From assembly GCF_018446385.1 (NCBI RefSeq), contig NC_056005.1, forward strand, positions 92,284,984-92,348,983: 64,000 nucleotides of DNA, in the 5' to 3' direction. Every line of letters starts with the position of its first letter. Within the stretch, counting starts at the first letter, position 1. The position numbers and the translations under genes are program-made. The notes beneath the pieces are model-generated. The model was not told where the DNA came from, searched no databases, and saw only the letters and a program-made list of their open reading frames with translations. This document shows positions 45,604 through 58,568 of the stretch, piece after piece. The DNA comes from Zingiber officinale. Lineage: Eukaryota; Streptophyta; Magnoliopsida; Zingiberales; Zingiberaceae.

Positions 45604-48600
45604 TACTCTTTTTGGGCAAAAATTAACCTTTTTTTACCCACTTTCAGAAATATGTCAAAAATTCCACAGACCTCCAAAAAATCTCAAATTTTGTGTAGAG
45701 GTCTATTTTATCCATGTATACTTGGGAAAAATATATATAAAAATATATTTATCACAGATTCCAAGATTGACACAAAATTCAAAACTAGCTAAATGGTTCA
45801 ATTGAACCTTAATCTAAAGTCCTAGTTTTGGCTTCCTCTTGATGTATCTGCCCATACTAAACCATAATGCATTCCTAGCATTAGTTTATATGACATCTAT
45901 ACATCAAAAACTAATTTTCATGAAATATGAACTCAATTCACATTTCAATGCATGAAATACATCTCAATTGTGTCAACCCACTCTGTTAGAGACTTAAGTC
46001 CGTCTCCTAACCACTTGGTACATTTGATAACCCATCTACCATGGGTCCCAAAGGCTCTTCCTAACCTTAGGAATCTTAACCTTAGTCGCCTCCCTTGGTG
46101 ACTCATCCACTATGGCTAGGCCACTTTGGTGCACCTCGGGTGACACTTGGCCTACAAAACTCACCTCCTTAACCTTAGACACATTGTCTTTGGTTAATTT
46201 CTTCTCGTCCTTAACCTTGGACATCCCATCCTTGCCATAATTATATGTCACCCTAGCATATTCCTTCTTATTGGCCTTGGATGACTCTCCCTTGTCCTTG
46301 GCCACACCTCCCTTACCAATGTCATGTGCTACCTTAGCACTTGACCTCCTTTTGGTCTTGGAGGGACCTAATTTGATATTTTTGGATCTTTGACCACTCA
46401 AATACATGTCAAGTCCTTTAGGTCCAATAATGAACCTCTCTAGGACTTTCTTCATTTCCTCAAGCTTTGTCTTCAAGGCTTGATTTTCCAATTCTAGGGT
46501 TCTAACCCTAGAATCAACATGTCCATTATGGACATTCCTAGACCTACCCTTCCTAAGCATTGTAAAAAATCATGATCATCCATCTAGGATGTCACTTGAT
46601 ATGATCCCTCTTGTTGGGACACTTCCATACATAATAAATGTCTTTGTCCTTAATTACAAGGAAATTGACATATTGCATGATGATTAATGGCATACATCAA
46701 AATAAGCAAAGCATGTTATAGCTACATGATGTATGCATGACATGACATGACATTTTTATATTTTTCATAATAAAATGTGAATGCTAAATATGATGTCATG
46801 GCATATGATGGGCAAATAATCATGGCAAGTTAGCATAAATAAAATGTGCCTAGATAATCTATTTAAGTATCCTTAATTCTTAGCTACACCTTAAAATTAA
46901 ATCCTAGATTGCCCAATTTCATTGAGAAAGTGCCAAACCCAATTTTGACATTTCTTTTTCCCTTTCTAAATTTGTGTTATTTTTAAATTAAACAAATTCC
47001 TCAAAGTATGACACATTTTATTCTTTCAAAGAGTATATGAAATCAAATTAAGACTTAGATTCGCCTTTAACCTTCTAAGAAAATGTCAAAACCCCCAACT
47101 TGGCATTTCTTATCCTTTTCCAAATGTGTCAATTTAAATTAAGTTCAAAACCTCAAAGTTTGACACATTTTACTCTTCTAAAGAGTAAACGTCTTACATT
47201 AGGACCTAAATTAATTTTCCTTTAATTACCCTAAGAGAATACCAAACCCCCAATTTAGTATTTCTTATATTTTTCCACATTGTGCCAATTTAATTCAAAC
47301 ATAATTCTTTAAGATTTGGCACATGTTACTCTTTCCAAGAATGACAATTTGGATTAAGATTTACATTTCCCTTAATTCCATAAGAAAATGTCAAATTCCA
47401 AATTTGGCATTACTTTTGCTTCTCTCTAGTGTGTCAATTTAAATTAGATTTAACTCCTCAAATTTTGACACATTTTTGCTCTTCAAGGCTTTAAACACAT
47501 TTGATTAAAGCATGGGTTTTCTCTTAATTCCTTAAGAAAGTATCAAAATTTTAACTTGATTTTTCTTATACTTTTCTTAAGTGTGCCAAGTTAGATTAAG
47601 TTCAACTCTTCAAATTTTGGCACATATATTACTCTCTCAAAGAGTAACCCAATAACCTTTTTCATTTTCAAAGGTTAACAATAACCTTGAAAATGCTCTC
47701 AAGTGTCAACTTTACAAAGGTTGGGTTAACTACCTTTCCAATTGGAGTTGACACTCTCTAACCCCATCTAAGGTGTAGAGAATATGCTCCTAGGAACCCA
47801 ATACCTATTGGTGCTCCTTGGATGTTCTAGGTCACTTCTAGGAATAACTTCCCTTGTAACCTTCTTTGTGACTTTATTAGACTTCTTAGAAGTCTTAGTC
47901 ACATTAGTCTTGTCAAAAGTACTCTTAGGGATTCCTTCCCTAGTATCTTTGACTTGACCTCTACACCTAGGGTTGGCCCCATAGTTATATGGAACCCTAT
48001 GAAAGGAAGTCACATCCTCCTTGGCTTTAGGTTTGTATCCCAAACCCCTATCGTCATTGGATGGCTCTTGTCTAGCTTTTCCTAGGTTATGCTCATTTTG
48101 ACCCCTAAGCATGTTTTCCATTCTTGCTAAGGTCCTTTCTAAATTATCAAGTCTTGTCCTCAAGACTTGATTTTCACTCCATAAATTCCTAGATTTTGGG
48201 TTTTCATTGAATCCTTGAGCATTTCTATTTTTAGGCATATATCTAAAATCCTTGGTGTTATTGTCTAAGTTGTTATTTACCTTCCTAACCTTAGGTGTGA
48301 CAAATCTAGCATGAGGATGAATATATTTATCCTTAAGGTTATCATGCCTCCTATTCTCATGATAAATAGCATTAAGATGATAAGAGTTATTTCTAGCATG
48401 CTTTTTATCATGTGTCAACGGAATGGATTCATTAAATGATACCTTGGTTTTTACCTTGGAAGCTTCCTTCTTCTCCCACTTCTTCAAATGCGCCAATTTC
48501 ATGAGCTCTCCTCTCCTTGGGCACTTTGTGTGGTAGTGACCCCACTCACCACATGTAAAGCACCTAATGTGCTTCTTCTCCTTCTTCTTCTTCCTACAAC

Positions 48601-49413
48601 TCACATTAGTTTCTAAATTAACTTTAGTGAGTTTAGGGTTACCTGCTTTACCTTCTTTAGCGAAGGACACCTACTCTTGTAGTGCCCTATCTTACCACAC
48701 TCAAAACATTTGATGCGGTCCTTTGTATTCTTCTTGGTAGTTGAGGTGGAGGGTTGAGCTTCCAAGATCTCCTCTTCCTCGGATTTCTCTTCTTCCTCTT
48801 CACTTGAAGATGTGGATGATTCCACTTCTTCCTCCCTTGAAGATGTGGATGATACCTCCTCTTCCACCTCTTCCTTCTCTTTCTCTTCCTCCTCTTCCTT
48901 TTCCTCCTCGAATGTTGACCTCTTGTCAACATCGGATTGATCCTTCTCTTCTTGGACCAATGAGCCCTTCTCCTTGGGCTCTTCCACTCCTTGGATTTTT
49001 GTAGGGTCTTCATGATAGGCAATGATCTTTTTCCAAAGATCACTTGCATTTGTGGTTTCACCTACTCTCAACAAAATATTAGAAGGTAGTAAATTGTGCA
49101 AAATTGTCGTTACCTCCTTGTATGCCTCCGATTGCTCTCGTTGCTCTTCAGTCCAATGCCGAGGTCGGAGGCGTTTACTCTTCTTGTCCGTAGGAGCTTC
49201 AAATGGGTCACTCAAGACAACCCATTGGTTCCAATCCATTTGGAACCATGTCTCCAACCGCTTCCTCCAATAATTGAAGTCTTCTTTGTCGTACGGAGGT
49301 GGAATTCGGATATCCCATCCAAGCGGTCCTTCGGACTCCATCTTCTTCTTCCTCTAGCTTCTTGCTCTCTTAGCGGTTAGTCCGTAGAAGAGCGACCTCG
49401 CTCTGATACCACT

Positions 49414-49574
49414 TGTTGGGACCTTGACGTTCGCTAGAGGGGGGGTGAATAGCGTCTCACCCAAATCGTCGCTTCCTACGCTTGTTAGTGCACAGCGGAA
49501 ACAAAAATACTAACAAACAAAAGCAAAGCTAACTCTAGAAAACAATAAACAAGAAGTAAACCCAATGATACGTT
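49414..49574 (-). repeat. 5' LTR of element A (visible part)
   Basis: Matches the first 160 or so bases of the left LTR at about 95%, then gives way to the B array. The rest is expected beyond the window. Confidence 0.85.
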
Positions 49575-49936
49575 TGTTGGTGCAGCGGAGACCGGCAAGA
49601 GGGGGGGTGAATTGCTGAAAACAAAAACAAACTATACCCTCCTCGGATTTCAACTCAGAATTTAAATCAGCAACTAAATTAGTGAAACAGAAAAAGAAAC
49701 CCGAATGGAAAAGACTCAGAGATTTAACCTGGTTACAACCAAGGAGGTTGTTAATCCAGGACAGTAGAAAAGCGTAGTAAGAAAAATCTCCTTCTCTGAA
49801 GGCGGAGAAGCCTTTTACACTTTTGAAGCTCACTAGTTGCTTAGGAATTGCTAACAGATTGATTGCTTGAGTTGTTTTCTAATTCCTAGCTCCAGGGGCC
49901 TTTAAATAGCCTCTGGAAATTCTATCCCGAGGGTCC

Positions 49937-50118
49937 AAGGCGCCTCCAACAAGGTTCAAGGCGCCTCCACAGCTCGGTCAGCGGATAGAACTCTATCCGA
50001 ACGTAAACGGTCATTTTGACCTGTTGAAGGCGCCTCCAATCAGGCTGAAGGCGCCTCCAGCCTGGTTGAAGGCGCCTTCAAGCTGGAGGCACCTCCAGTC
50101 AGTTGGAGGCGCCTCCAA
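49937..50118. repeat. GGCGCC palindrome cluster, LTR of B unit 1
   Basis: Six GGCGCC cores plus one near-match in about 180 bp, in the settings AAGGCGCCTCCA, GAAGGCGCCTTC and TGGAGGCGCCTCCA. On the minus strand it lies 30-220 bp upstream of the TATA box. Confidence 0.85.
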
Positions 50119-50395
50119 GCTGGCAGCTCAGCTCCTTTGAGTTCGTTTCCAGCTTGTTGCGACTTCCGATGCTCCGATCTTTTGGGTGATTGTGGCCAAC
50201 CGAAGTTTCCGGCCTTCCTCGAGTAGCCTTCCGTCCCGGTTTAACGTCCCTTGAACGTCGCGCACGCTCTTCACGCCCACCGGAGTACTCTTCCGCAGCT
50301 TTCTCGTCCTTCGGACGCACCGAGCCCGTCGGCTCCCTTCCCGTGCCGTCCTTCTCGCTAGCTGCGTCTTCCGCTCGACTTCCTGTGTTCCTAAG

Positions 50396-50842
50396 TGTTG
50401 ACGAGTGGCTCATATTTGGATGAAGGGATGTCATGGAAGAAAAATCTGTTAAGATTTTTCGTAATAAAATTTTGTTAAGATTTTATATAACAGAATTTTG
50501 TTATGTTTTTCATAACATATTCTGTTACGTTTTTACCGGGTCTGGGGGTTTAGCAGTATTTATAGGGATCATTGTAAACCCATTGTAGATAAGACAACAC
50601 AAGAATCATTAGATGTGATTCTCTTGTGTAGAAGAGAATTCTAATAAAGCTTCGGCCGTTTTGTGGAGTAGGCAAGTCGCCGAACCACGGTAACTCGTTT
50701 TCTTTCTCTTCTTCTTCTCCTTCCTGGTGTTTGCTCTCTTTTGTGCGTCTTTGTCTTGTTGTTCCGCGCGATCTCTTTTCTCTCTTCCTCTTCTTCCGCG
50801 GTTCAGAAAGGTTGAGAGGTATTGCCCTCTCTTTGCACAACA
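50396..50842 (+). repeat. 5' LTR of the young Copia element
   Basis: 447 bp, TGTTGACGAG...TTGCACAACA, followed after two bases by the methionine-tRNA primer site. Confidence 0.93.
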
Positions 50843-53800
50843 ATTGGTATCAGAGCTCCAGGTTTTTGGCAGATTTCTTCAACATGTCGGGGATGACTTC
50901 TGCGAAGTTTGATATGGTGAAATTTGACGGAACCGGAAACTTTGGATTATGGCAGAGAAGGGTCAAGGACTTGTTGGTGCAACAAGGCATGGTGAAGGCG
51001 CTAGGAGAAAGAAAACCGGAAAGCATGGAGAAATCAGATTGGGAAGAACATCAGGCGAAGGCAGTAGCAACAATCAGGCTTTGTCTTACGGATGACGTGA
51101 TGTACCATGTCATGGACGAGGAGTCACCGGTGACAGTTTGGCAAAAGCTGGAAAGCCGGTACATGTCAAAATCATTGACAAACAAGTTGTATCTCAAGCA
51201 GAAATTATTCGGGCTGAAGATGACAGAAGGAACCGATCTGAGTCAGCACATCAACGTATTCAACCAGATTGTAAGTGATCTGAAGCGGATTGATGTGAAG
51301 ATCGAAGACGAAGACAAGGCGCTGATGTTGTTGAATTCTCTACCTTCATCTCCTACGTACGAGAATTTGGTTACTACTTTGATGTGGGGTAAGGAAACTC
51401 TCAAATTGGAGGAGATCACAAGTGCGTTGCTGAAGCGATGAAATTTCTCAAGGAGAAGGACTTGTGGTAAATAGCAACCAAGAGCGTGGTAGGAGCAAAT
51501 CTTGACATAGATATGACAACAACAACAAGACTCGTTCTAAGTCGAGAAGGAAGAAGGTGATCATGTGCTACAAATGTGGAGGTAAAGGCCATATCAAGAG
51601 AAATTGTCCAGAGATAAAGAAATATGTTGCAGAGAACAAAAGTAGTTCGGCAAAGTCTGCAAACATAGTTGAAGAAGAAAATTCAGAAAGCGGTGATGGA
51701 GATATGCTATCAGTTATGTCAAGTTCGGAGCAGCTGACGGATGCATGGATTTTAGACTCTGCATGTTCATATCACATGACTCCAAACAAGGATTGGTGTG
51801 ACACCTATAGGGTAGTGGATTCTGGTTCAGTGTTGATGGGAAACGATGCATCATGCAAGGTTATCGGCATAGGGAATGTCAGAATCAAGATGTTTGATGG
51901 TGTGATCAGAACCCTATGTGATGTCAGATATATACTAGAGCTAAAGAAGAACTTGATCTCCCTAAGCACACTAGATGGTATTAGTTGTAGTGACAAATCA
52001 ATGAGCGGGGTGATAAAAGTCAGCAAGGAAGCTCTGACGGTGATGAAAGGATAAAAGTTAACAGGGAACATCTATAAGTTAATAGGAACTACAGTTGTAG
52101 GTGGAGTCACATCGGTGGAGTCTGAATTAGACAGTACTATCTTGTAGCATATGTAGCTAGGGCATATAGGTGAATGTAAGATGCTAGAACTTTACAAGAG
52201 AGATTTGTTGAAAGGTGTCAAGATGTGCAAACTTGAATTCTACAAATTCTATGTTCTTGGGACACAAAGCATGCAAAGTGCAATTTAAGACGACAACAAA
52301 CAAGACGGAGGGGATTCTGGACTACGTACATACGGATCTCTGGGGACCGGCCAGTGTAGCATCACGTGGAGGGCACTTGTATTTTGTGAGTTTTACTGAT
52401 GATTTCTCATGAAAGGTATGGGTATACTTTATGCGTCACAAGTCAGAAACTTTTACAAAGTTTAAATTGTGGAAAACTGAAGTAGAGAACCAGACCGGAA
52501 GGAAGATCAAATGCCTTAGGTCAGATAATGGGACTGAGTACACAAATTCAAAGTTTCAAGAATTCTGTGAGCAGCATGGGATAATGAGGCACTTCTCGGT
52601 TCGCAGGACACCTCAGCAGAATGGGGTAGCGGAAAGGTTGAACAGGACAATCATTGAGAAGGCAAGATGTCTCAGGCTGAATGCAGGGCTTGCAAAGAAT
52701 TTCTGGGCGGAAGCAGTTAACATGGCATGTTATCTCATTAATAGATCACCAAAGGCAGCACTAGAAGGCAAAGTATCAGAGGAAGTATGGACAGGAAAAC
52801 AAGTAGAATACTCTCATCTTCGAGTTTTTGGATGTCCAGCCTATATGCACATATCTAGTGAGGAAAGATCAAAGCTGGATGCAAAGTCAAAGCAATGCAT
52901 TTTTCTGGGCTATCAGAAAGGAGTTAAAGGCTTCAAGCTTTGGGATCCTAAGGCAAACAAGGTGGTGATCAGCAGAGATGTGGTGTTTGACGAGAAAGTT
53001 ATGTTACAACGTACTCATGAAGAAGGAAAGGAAACACCACAAAGCAACAAAGAGAAAGATATTGTGCAGGTGGAGCTAGAGACTCATGACTTCGATGATT
53101 CTAGCTCAGAGCACATGGAGCATCGCACTATAGCTAGTGGTAGAACGAGACGAGTCGTAAAACCACCCACTAGATACGGATTCGAAGACTTGGTATCTTA
53201 TGCACTTACCACTAGTAGCGGAGACCCTACATCTTTTCAGGAGGCAATACATAGCTCTGAGAAGGACAGGTGGACGGGTGCTATGGCAAAGGAGATGGAG
53301 TCGTTGCATAAGAACCAAACGTGGGATCTAGTGGAACTTCCTGAAGGAGAGAAAGCTATAGGGTGCAAGTGGATATTCAAGAAGAAAGAAGCAATGTCAG
53401 AGGGAGAAGAAGTGAAGTTTAAGGCTCGGTTGGTAGCAAAGGGGTATTCACAAAGAAAGGGGATTGACTATGAAGAAATTTTCTCTCCAGTGGTAAGACA
53501 TACGTCAATTAGAGCGGTATTGGCTTTGGTGGCACATCACGATTTGTATTTGGAGCAAATGGATGTGAAGACGGCATTTCTTCATGGAAATTTGGAGGAG
53601 CAGATTTTTATGTCACAACCTGAGGGATTTAGTCAGTCCGGACAAGAGCAGTTGGTTTGTAAGTTGAAGAAATCGCTCTATGGACTGAAACAATCTCCTA
53701 GGCAATGGTACAAACGTTTTGATTCATATATGATTCAAAACGGATATAGGAGATGCGAGTATGACTGCTGCATATATGTGAAGGGCCTTGAAGATGAATC

Positions 53801-54873
53801 ACTGATTTTCTTACTACTATACGTAGATGACATGCTCATTGTTGCGAAGAAGATGAGAGAGGTTGACAAATTGAAGAGGCTACTGAGCAAGGAATTTGAC
53901 ATGAAAGATTTGGGAGAGGCCAAGAAGATTCTTGGGATGGAGATTCACAGGAATAGAGTTGCAGAGAGATTATGGTTGTCTCAACGTAGCTATGTGGAGA
54001 AGGTGTTGGATAGGTTCAACATGAAGAATGCAAAGTCGGTGAGCACACCCCTGGCGCATCACTTCAAGTTATCCAGTACACAGTGTCCAAAGACGGATGA
54101 CGAGATCCAAGAGATGTCAAAGGTTCCTTATGCCAGTGCAGTTGGTTGTCTGATGTATGCCATGGTTTGCACGAGACCAGATTTGGCGCAAGCAGTTAGT
54201 ATGGTAAGCAAGTTTCTCTCAAATCCTGGTCAACCACATTGGGATGCAGTGAAATGAATTTTCAGATACTTGAGAAATACAACTAATTATGACATCATGT
54301 TCAGTAGACAACCGGAAGATCCTTTAGTTGCTGGGTACGTAGATGCAGACTATGCAGGATAACAGGAGGTCTACTACAGGATACGTATTCACTGTGGCAG
54401 GAGGACCTATTTGTTGGAAATCTATGATATAATCTATTGTTGCATTGTCTACTACGGAATCCGAGTACATGGCAGCAGCTGAAGCAGCGAAGGAAGCTTT
54501 ATGGCTTACAGGGTTGGTCAGAGAACTGGGTGTTCAGCAAGGTGGAGTCAAGTTGTTATGCGATAGTCAGAGTGCTATTTATTTGGCGAAGAATCAGGTG
54601 TATCATGCGAGAACCAAACACATTGATGTGAGGTTTCACAAGATCAGAGAGTTGATTGCTTCCGGGGAAATTCAACTTGAGAAGGTTCACACTGCAGACA
54701 ATACTGCAGATATGCTGACAAAGCCAGTGACCACAGAGAAGTTTAAGCATTGCTTGAACTTGATCCATATCTCTAGATGCTAGAGAAAGGAAGCCCAGAC
54801 CCAGAGATCCAGATGGAGTTTTGTCCAGATATTCGTATTCTTTGAAGGGGTGAATATTCTCCAAGGTGGAGAT

Positions 54874-55320
54874 TGTTGACGAGTGGCTCATATTTGGATG
54901 AAGGGATGTCATGGAAGAAAAATCAGTTAAGATTTTTCGTAATAAAATTCTGTTAAGATTTTATATAACAGAATTTTGTTATGTTTTTCATAACATATTC
55001 TGTTACGTTTTTACCGGGTCTGGGGGTTTAGCAGTATTTATAGGGATCATTGTAAACCCATTGTAAATAAGACAACACAAGAATCATTAGATGTGATTCT
55101 CTTGTGTAGAAGAGAATTCTAATAAAGCTTCGGCCGTTTTGTGGAGTAGGCAAGTCGCCGAACCACGGTAACTCTTTTTCTTTCTCTTCTTCTTCTCCTT
55201 CCTGGTGTTTGCTCTCTTTTGTGCGTCTTTGTCTTGTTGTTCCGCGCGATCTCTTTTCTCTCTTCCTCTTCTTCCGCGGTTCAGAAAGGTTGAGAGGTAT
55301 TGCCCTCTCTTTGCACAACA
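54874..55320 (+). repeat. 3' LTR of the young Copia element
   Basis: 447 bp, the same length and ends as the 5' LTR and about 99% alike, preceded by the polypurine tract. Confidence 0.93.
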
Positions 55321-55411
55321 CTAAGCTCCTGCACACTCAGACACAGGGATCAAACACAGCAGGACCTAACTAACTTGGTTGATCACATCAAAACTACCAC
55401 GGGGTCCAACA

Positions 55412-57661
55412 ATCTCCCCCTTTTTGATGTGCATCAACCCAAGTTCAAGTTAGGGTTAAACTAGACATAAAAAGTAATTTTAAAGAAAAATTACTAAACT
55501 AACAAGTTATGCATAATTTTTGCAATTAGTAAAATTGCAACACTTTTTATAAAAATAATAACAGAAATGTTAAATTTTTTTTTTAACTCCCCCTAAACTT
55601 GTACTTTTCTCTCCCCCTTTGATCACAGCAAAAATGGGGTTAAGAAAATACGAAACAAATAAGTTAAGTGAAATGCATAGAATTTTTTTTTAAAAAAAAA
55701 ATCTAAGATGAAAAAAAATTCTAAGTTATTTTAAAAAAATAATCTTCTAAGTTAAATTTTTGAATTTTCTGAAAAAAAATTTCTAGGGAAAAAAAAAATT
55801 TCTCAGTCAAATTGAATTTTTCTACAAAAAAAATTTTAAGTCAAATTTTTGAATTTCCAGAAAAAAATTTCTAAGTCAATAAAAATTTCCAAGTCAATAA
55901 ATATTTTTTTTTTAATTTTCACAATCTGACATTTTAGAATTTTTAAAAAGATTTAAAAACTTTTAAAACATTATTTGATTCTAGTTTAATGCTTTTTCAA
56001 AAACGTTAATTAAACATTTTCTTCCAATATTTTAGCTTCCAGGTCGTGGCGAGGCACTAGGCCTTCTTGTTTATTGGAGCAACAACCACTTCCTTAGACA
56101 AAGCTTCCGTAAAGAATTTCAATGTGTAATTCTCTCACTATAAGCTTTTAATTTTTGAAAAATTAATTAAGCATTGATTTTGGAACACAATAGAGGTTTC
56201 TTCCTACAGGATTATTCAAAAATCTAAGGGGTACATAGTTTCTTGGTATTTTTCTAAGTTGACCTTGATGTTTCCTCATATACCAATTTAATTTACCATA
56301 AGTCCTAATTTTTGACTTTGGAAATTTCTTTAAGTATGCATCATTTTTCAATTTCTAATTTTAAATTTTCATTTTCTGATTTTAGATGATCATACATTTC
56401 TAACGGGCATGCTCTTGCTAAGTTCAATTTTAGTTCAGCATTCTCTTTTTCTAATTGATCTAACTCTTTAGAAAGAGATTTGATAAATTTGAAAGATTGA
56501 GTTGGGGTTAGATTGCGTACCTTACTTACCTGGTCTGGTGACGCTCCCCCTTTTCTTCTGATGTTCCTCCCCCTTCATCGATGCTCATCTCTGAGCTGGA
56601 CGTTTCTTCTATCTGATGGTTGGCCATCAGTGCTAGTCCCGAGAATTCTTCGACTTCCGATTCGGAGGATGACGAATCTGACCAAGTAGCCTTCAGATTC
56701 TTGTGCTTGGAGGGTTCTGGTTTCTTGTATTTTGGCTTTGCCTTTTCTTTCTCCTGTCTCTTTAGCTTTGGACAGTCATCTTTGATGTGTCCCTCTTCGT
56801 TGCAGTTGTAGCAGCGAACCGTCCTCTTCTTTCGATCATGCCTCTGCGATTTAAATTTATTAGTACTAAAAAATTTATTGAAGCGTTTTACCAGTAGTGC
56901 CGCTTCTGATTCGTCGACTGAGGCTTCAGAGTCAGAACTGTTTATTTTTGCCTTTAGGGCAATGTTCTGACTTGTCTTCTTTGCTTCGTTGGGTTCTAAA
57001 ACTCGAGATTCGTGAAGTTCAAAAGTAGAAAATAATTGTTCTAAAGTACTTACCTCGAGATCCTTAGAGATGTAATACGCATCTACTAAGGAAGCCCACT
57101 CTGGAGTTCTAGGGAAGGCGTTGAGCGCGTACCGGATGGAGTCCCGGTTGGTTACCTCTTCTCCAAGGTTCGTTAGTTGCATTATTAGCTCCTTGATTCT
57201 CGCTTGGAGTTACGCTACCTTCTCGCCTTGGTTCATCCGGAGGTTCGTTAACTGGTTCCGGAGGATGTCGCGCTTCGCTAGCTTTGCTTCGGAAGTACCT
57301 TCGTGTAGTTCCAAGAATTTTTCCCAGAGATCTTTCGCTGAGACGTAGCTTCCGATCCGATTTACTTCTTGTGGTGGCAGCACGCTAAGCAGGTGGAACT
57401 CCGCCTTTCCGTTGGCGACGAAATCGGCTTGCTCCTTCTTGCTCCATGTGTTTTCTTCTTTGTCTTTCGGCGCTGCAAAACCATATTTCATTGTAATAAG
57501 AATATCAAAATCCGTTTTGAAAAATACCTCCATTTTGCGCTTCCAGGTGGCGAAGTCTCCGTCAAACTTCGGAGGATGGATGTTTGCTCCGGCCATCGTC
57601 TTGATCGTAGTGCTTCAGTTGGCGGTTAGTCCTTCTGAGGCGATCAGGCTCTGATACCACT
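55412..57661 (-). mobile_element. Internal region of B unit 1 (gag only)
   Basis: In minus reading: primer site (57,648-57,659), gag from 57,596 (MAGANIHPPKFDGDF, KRKMEVFFKTDFDIL), CCHC knuckle CYNCNEEGHIKDDC near 56,790, a coiled-coil tail near 56,400, and a C-terminal end with NYVPLRFLNNPVGRN near 56,190. Then comes an A/T homopolymer tract (55,550-55,930) and the polypurine tract at 55,412-55,425, with two more tract-like runs at about 55,588 and 55,611. A fossil with a few breaks. Confidence 0.8.
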
Positions 57662-58568
57662 TGTTGGTGCAGCGAAGACCGGCAAGAGGGGGGGTGAATT
57701 GCTGAAAACAAAAACAAACTATACCCTCCTCGGATTTCAACTCAGAATTTAAATCAGCAACTAAATTAGTGAAACAGAAAAAGAAACCCGAATGGAAAAG
57801 ACTCAGAGATTTAACCTGGTTACAACCAAGGAGGTTGTTAATCCAGGACAGTAGAAAAGCGTAGTAAGAAAAATCTCCTTCTCTGAAGGCGGAGAAGCCT
57901 TTTACACTTTTGAAGCTCACTAGTTGCTTAGGAATTGCTAACAGATTGATTGCTTGAGTTGTTTTCTAATTCCTAGCTCCAGGGGCCTTTAAATAGCCTC
58001 TGGAAATTCTATCCCGAGGGTCCAAGGCGCCTCCAACAAGGTTCAAGGCGCCTCCACAGCTCGGTCAGCGGATAGAACTCTATCCGAACGTAAACAGTCA
58101 TTTTGACCTGTTGAAGGCGCCTCCAATCAGGCTGAAGGCGCCTCCAGCCTGGCTGAAGGCGCCTTCAACCTGGAGGCGCCTCCAGTCAGTTGGAGGCGCC
58201 TCCAAGCTGGCAGCTCAGCTCCTTTGAGTTCGTTTATAGCTTGTTGCGACTTCCGATGCTCCGATATTTTGGGTGATTGTGGCCAACCGAAGTTTCCGGC
58301 CTTCCTCGAGCAGCCTTCCGTCCCGGCTTAACGTCCCTCGAACGTCGCGTACGCTCTTCACGCCCACCGGAGTACTCTTCCGCAGCTTTCTCGTCCTTCG
58401 GACGCACCGAGCCCGTCGGCTCCCTTCCCGTGCCGTCCTTCTCGCTAGCTGCGTCTTCCGCTCGACTTCCTGTGTTCCTAAGCTCCTGCACACTCAGACA
58501 CAGGGATCAAACACAGCAGGACCTAACTAACTTGGTTGATCACATCAAAACTACCACAGGATCCAACA
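57662..58568 (-). repeat. LTR of B unit 2
   Basis: 907 bp, TGTTGG...CCAACA. The TATA box is near 57,987-57,996. Confidence 0.9.
58023..58204. repeat. GGCGCC palindrome cluster, LTR of B unit 2
   Basis: Seven GGCGCC cores in about 180 bp upstream (minus) of the TATA box. The spacing differs from units 1 and 3 in its last third. Confidence 0.85.

Larger units (their letters stand above)
43898..49574 (-). mobile_element. Gag-only LTR element (family A, TR-GAG-like)
   Basis: A minus-strand LTR element: left (3') LTR 43,898-44,964, internal region 44,965-49,413, right (5') LTR from 49,414, entered by the B array at 49,574. The primer site TGGTATCAGAGC (minus) is at 49,400-49,411, and the polypurine tract lies beside the left LTR (44,965-44,980). 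The internal region carries gag only. It starts at 49,341 (GWDIRIPPPYDKEDFNYW), has a very acidic Glu/Ser stretch, two CCHC knuckles (CFECGKIGHYKSRC and CFTCGEWGHYHTKC), a leucine-rich coiled coil, and a C-terminal RYWVPRS. No pol domain is found. This fits terminal-repeat retrotransposons with GAG domain, which depend on other Copia elements. A broken fossil with a few breaks; LTR divergence over the shared 160 bp is about 5%, so roughly one to two million years at usual plant rates. Confidence 0.8.
50396..55320 (+). mobile_element. Young Ty1/Copia retrotransposon, Tork/Tnt1-like
   Basis: Plus strand, 4,925 bp, flanked by the 5-bp target duplication CTAAG (50,391-50,395 and 55,321-55,325). 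LTRs are 50,396-50,842 and 54,874-55,320. The primer site TGGTATCAGAGC is at 50,845-50,856 and the polypurine tract AAGGTGGAGAT at 54,863-54,873. Gag starts at 50,884 in the Tnt1 style (MVKFDGTGNFGLWQRRVKD), with CYKCGGKGHIKRNC. A protease region has WILDSACSYHM. Integrase has RSDNGTEYTNSKF and RTPQQNGVAERLNRT. Reverse transcriptase has DVKTAFLHGNL and YVDDMLIV. RNase H ends at about 54,783. It is nearly full length with about half a dozen breaks, so a recent fossil. The two LTRs differ at about 1% of sites, well under a million years at usual rates. Confidence 0.93.
49575..55411 (-). repeat. LTR of B unit 1, split by the Copia insertion
   Basis: Bases 49,575-50,395 and 55,321-55,411 form one 907-bp LTR (counting the CTAAG duplication once), interrupted by the Copia element. 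The TATA box (TATTTAAAG, minus) is near 49,900-49,909, and the GGCGCC cluster is at 49,937-50,118. Confidence 0.85.

Noticed and set aside
48741-49004. Pro/Leu-rich plus-strand frame
   Set aside because: Mirror of the acidic Glu/Ser stretch of the gag of element A.
49937-50118. Regularly recurring GGCGCC-containing phrases looked at first like a CRISPR-type array
   Set aside because: Spacing is irregular, units are palindromic and degenerate, and the context is a plant retroelement LTR.
50550-55336. Lys/Arg-rich minus-strand frames at 50,550-50,843 and 55,028-55,336
   Set aside because: They are antisense to the two identical Copia LTRs and arise from CT-rich leader sequence.
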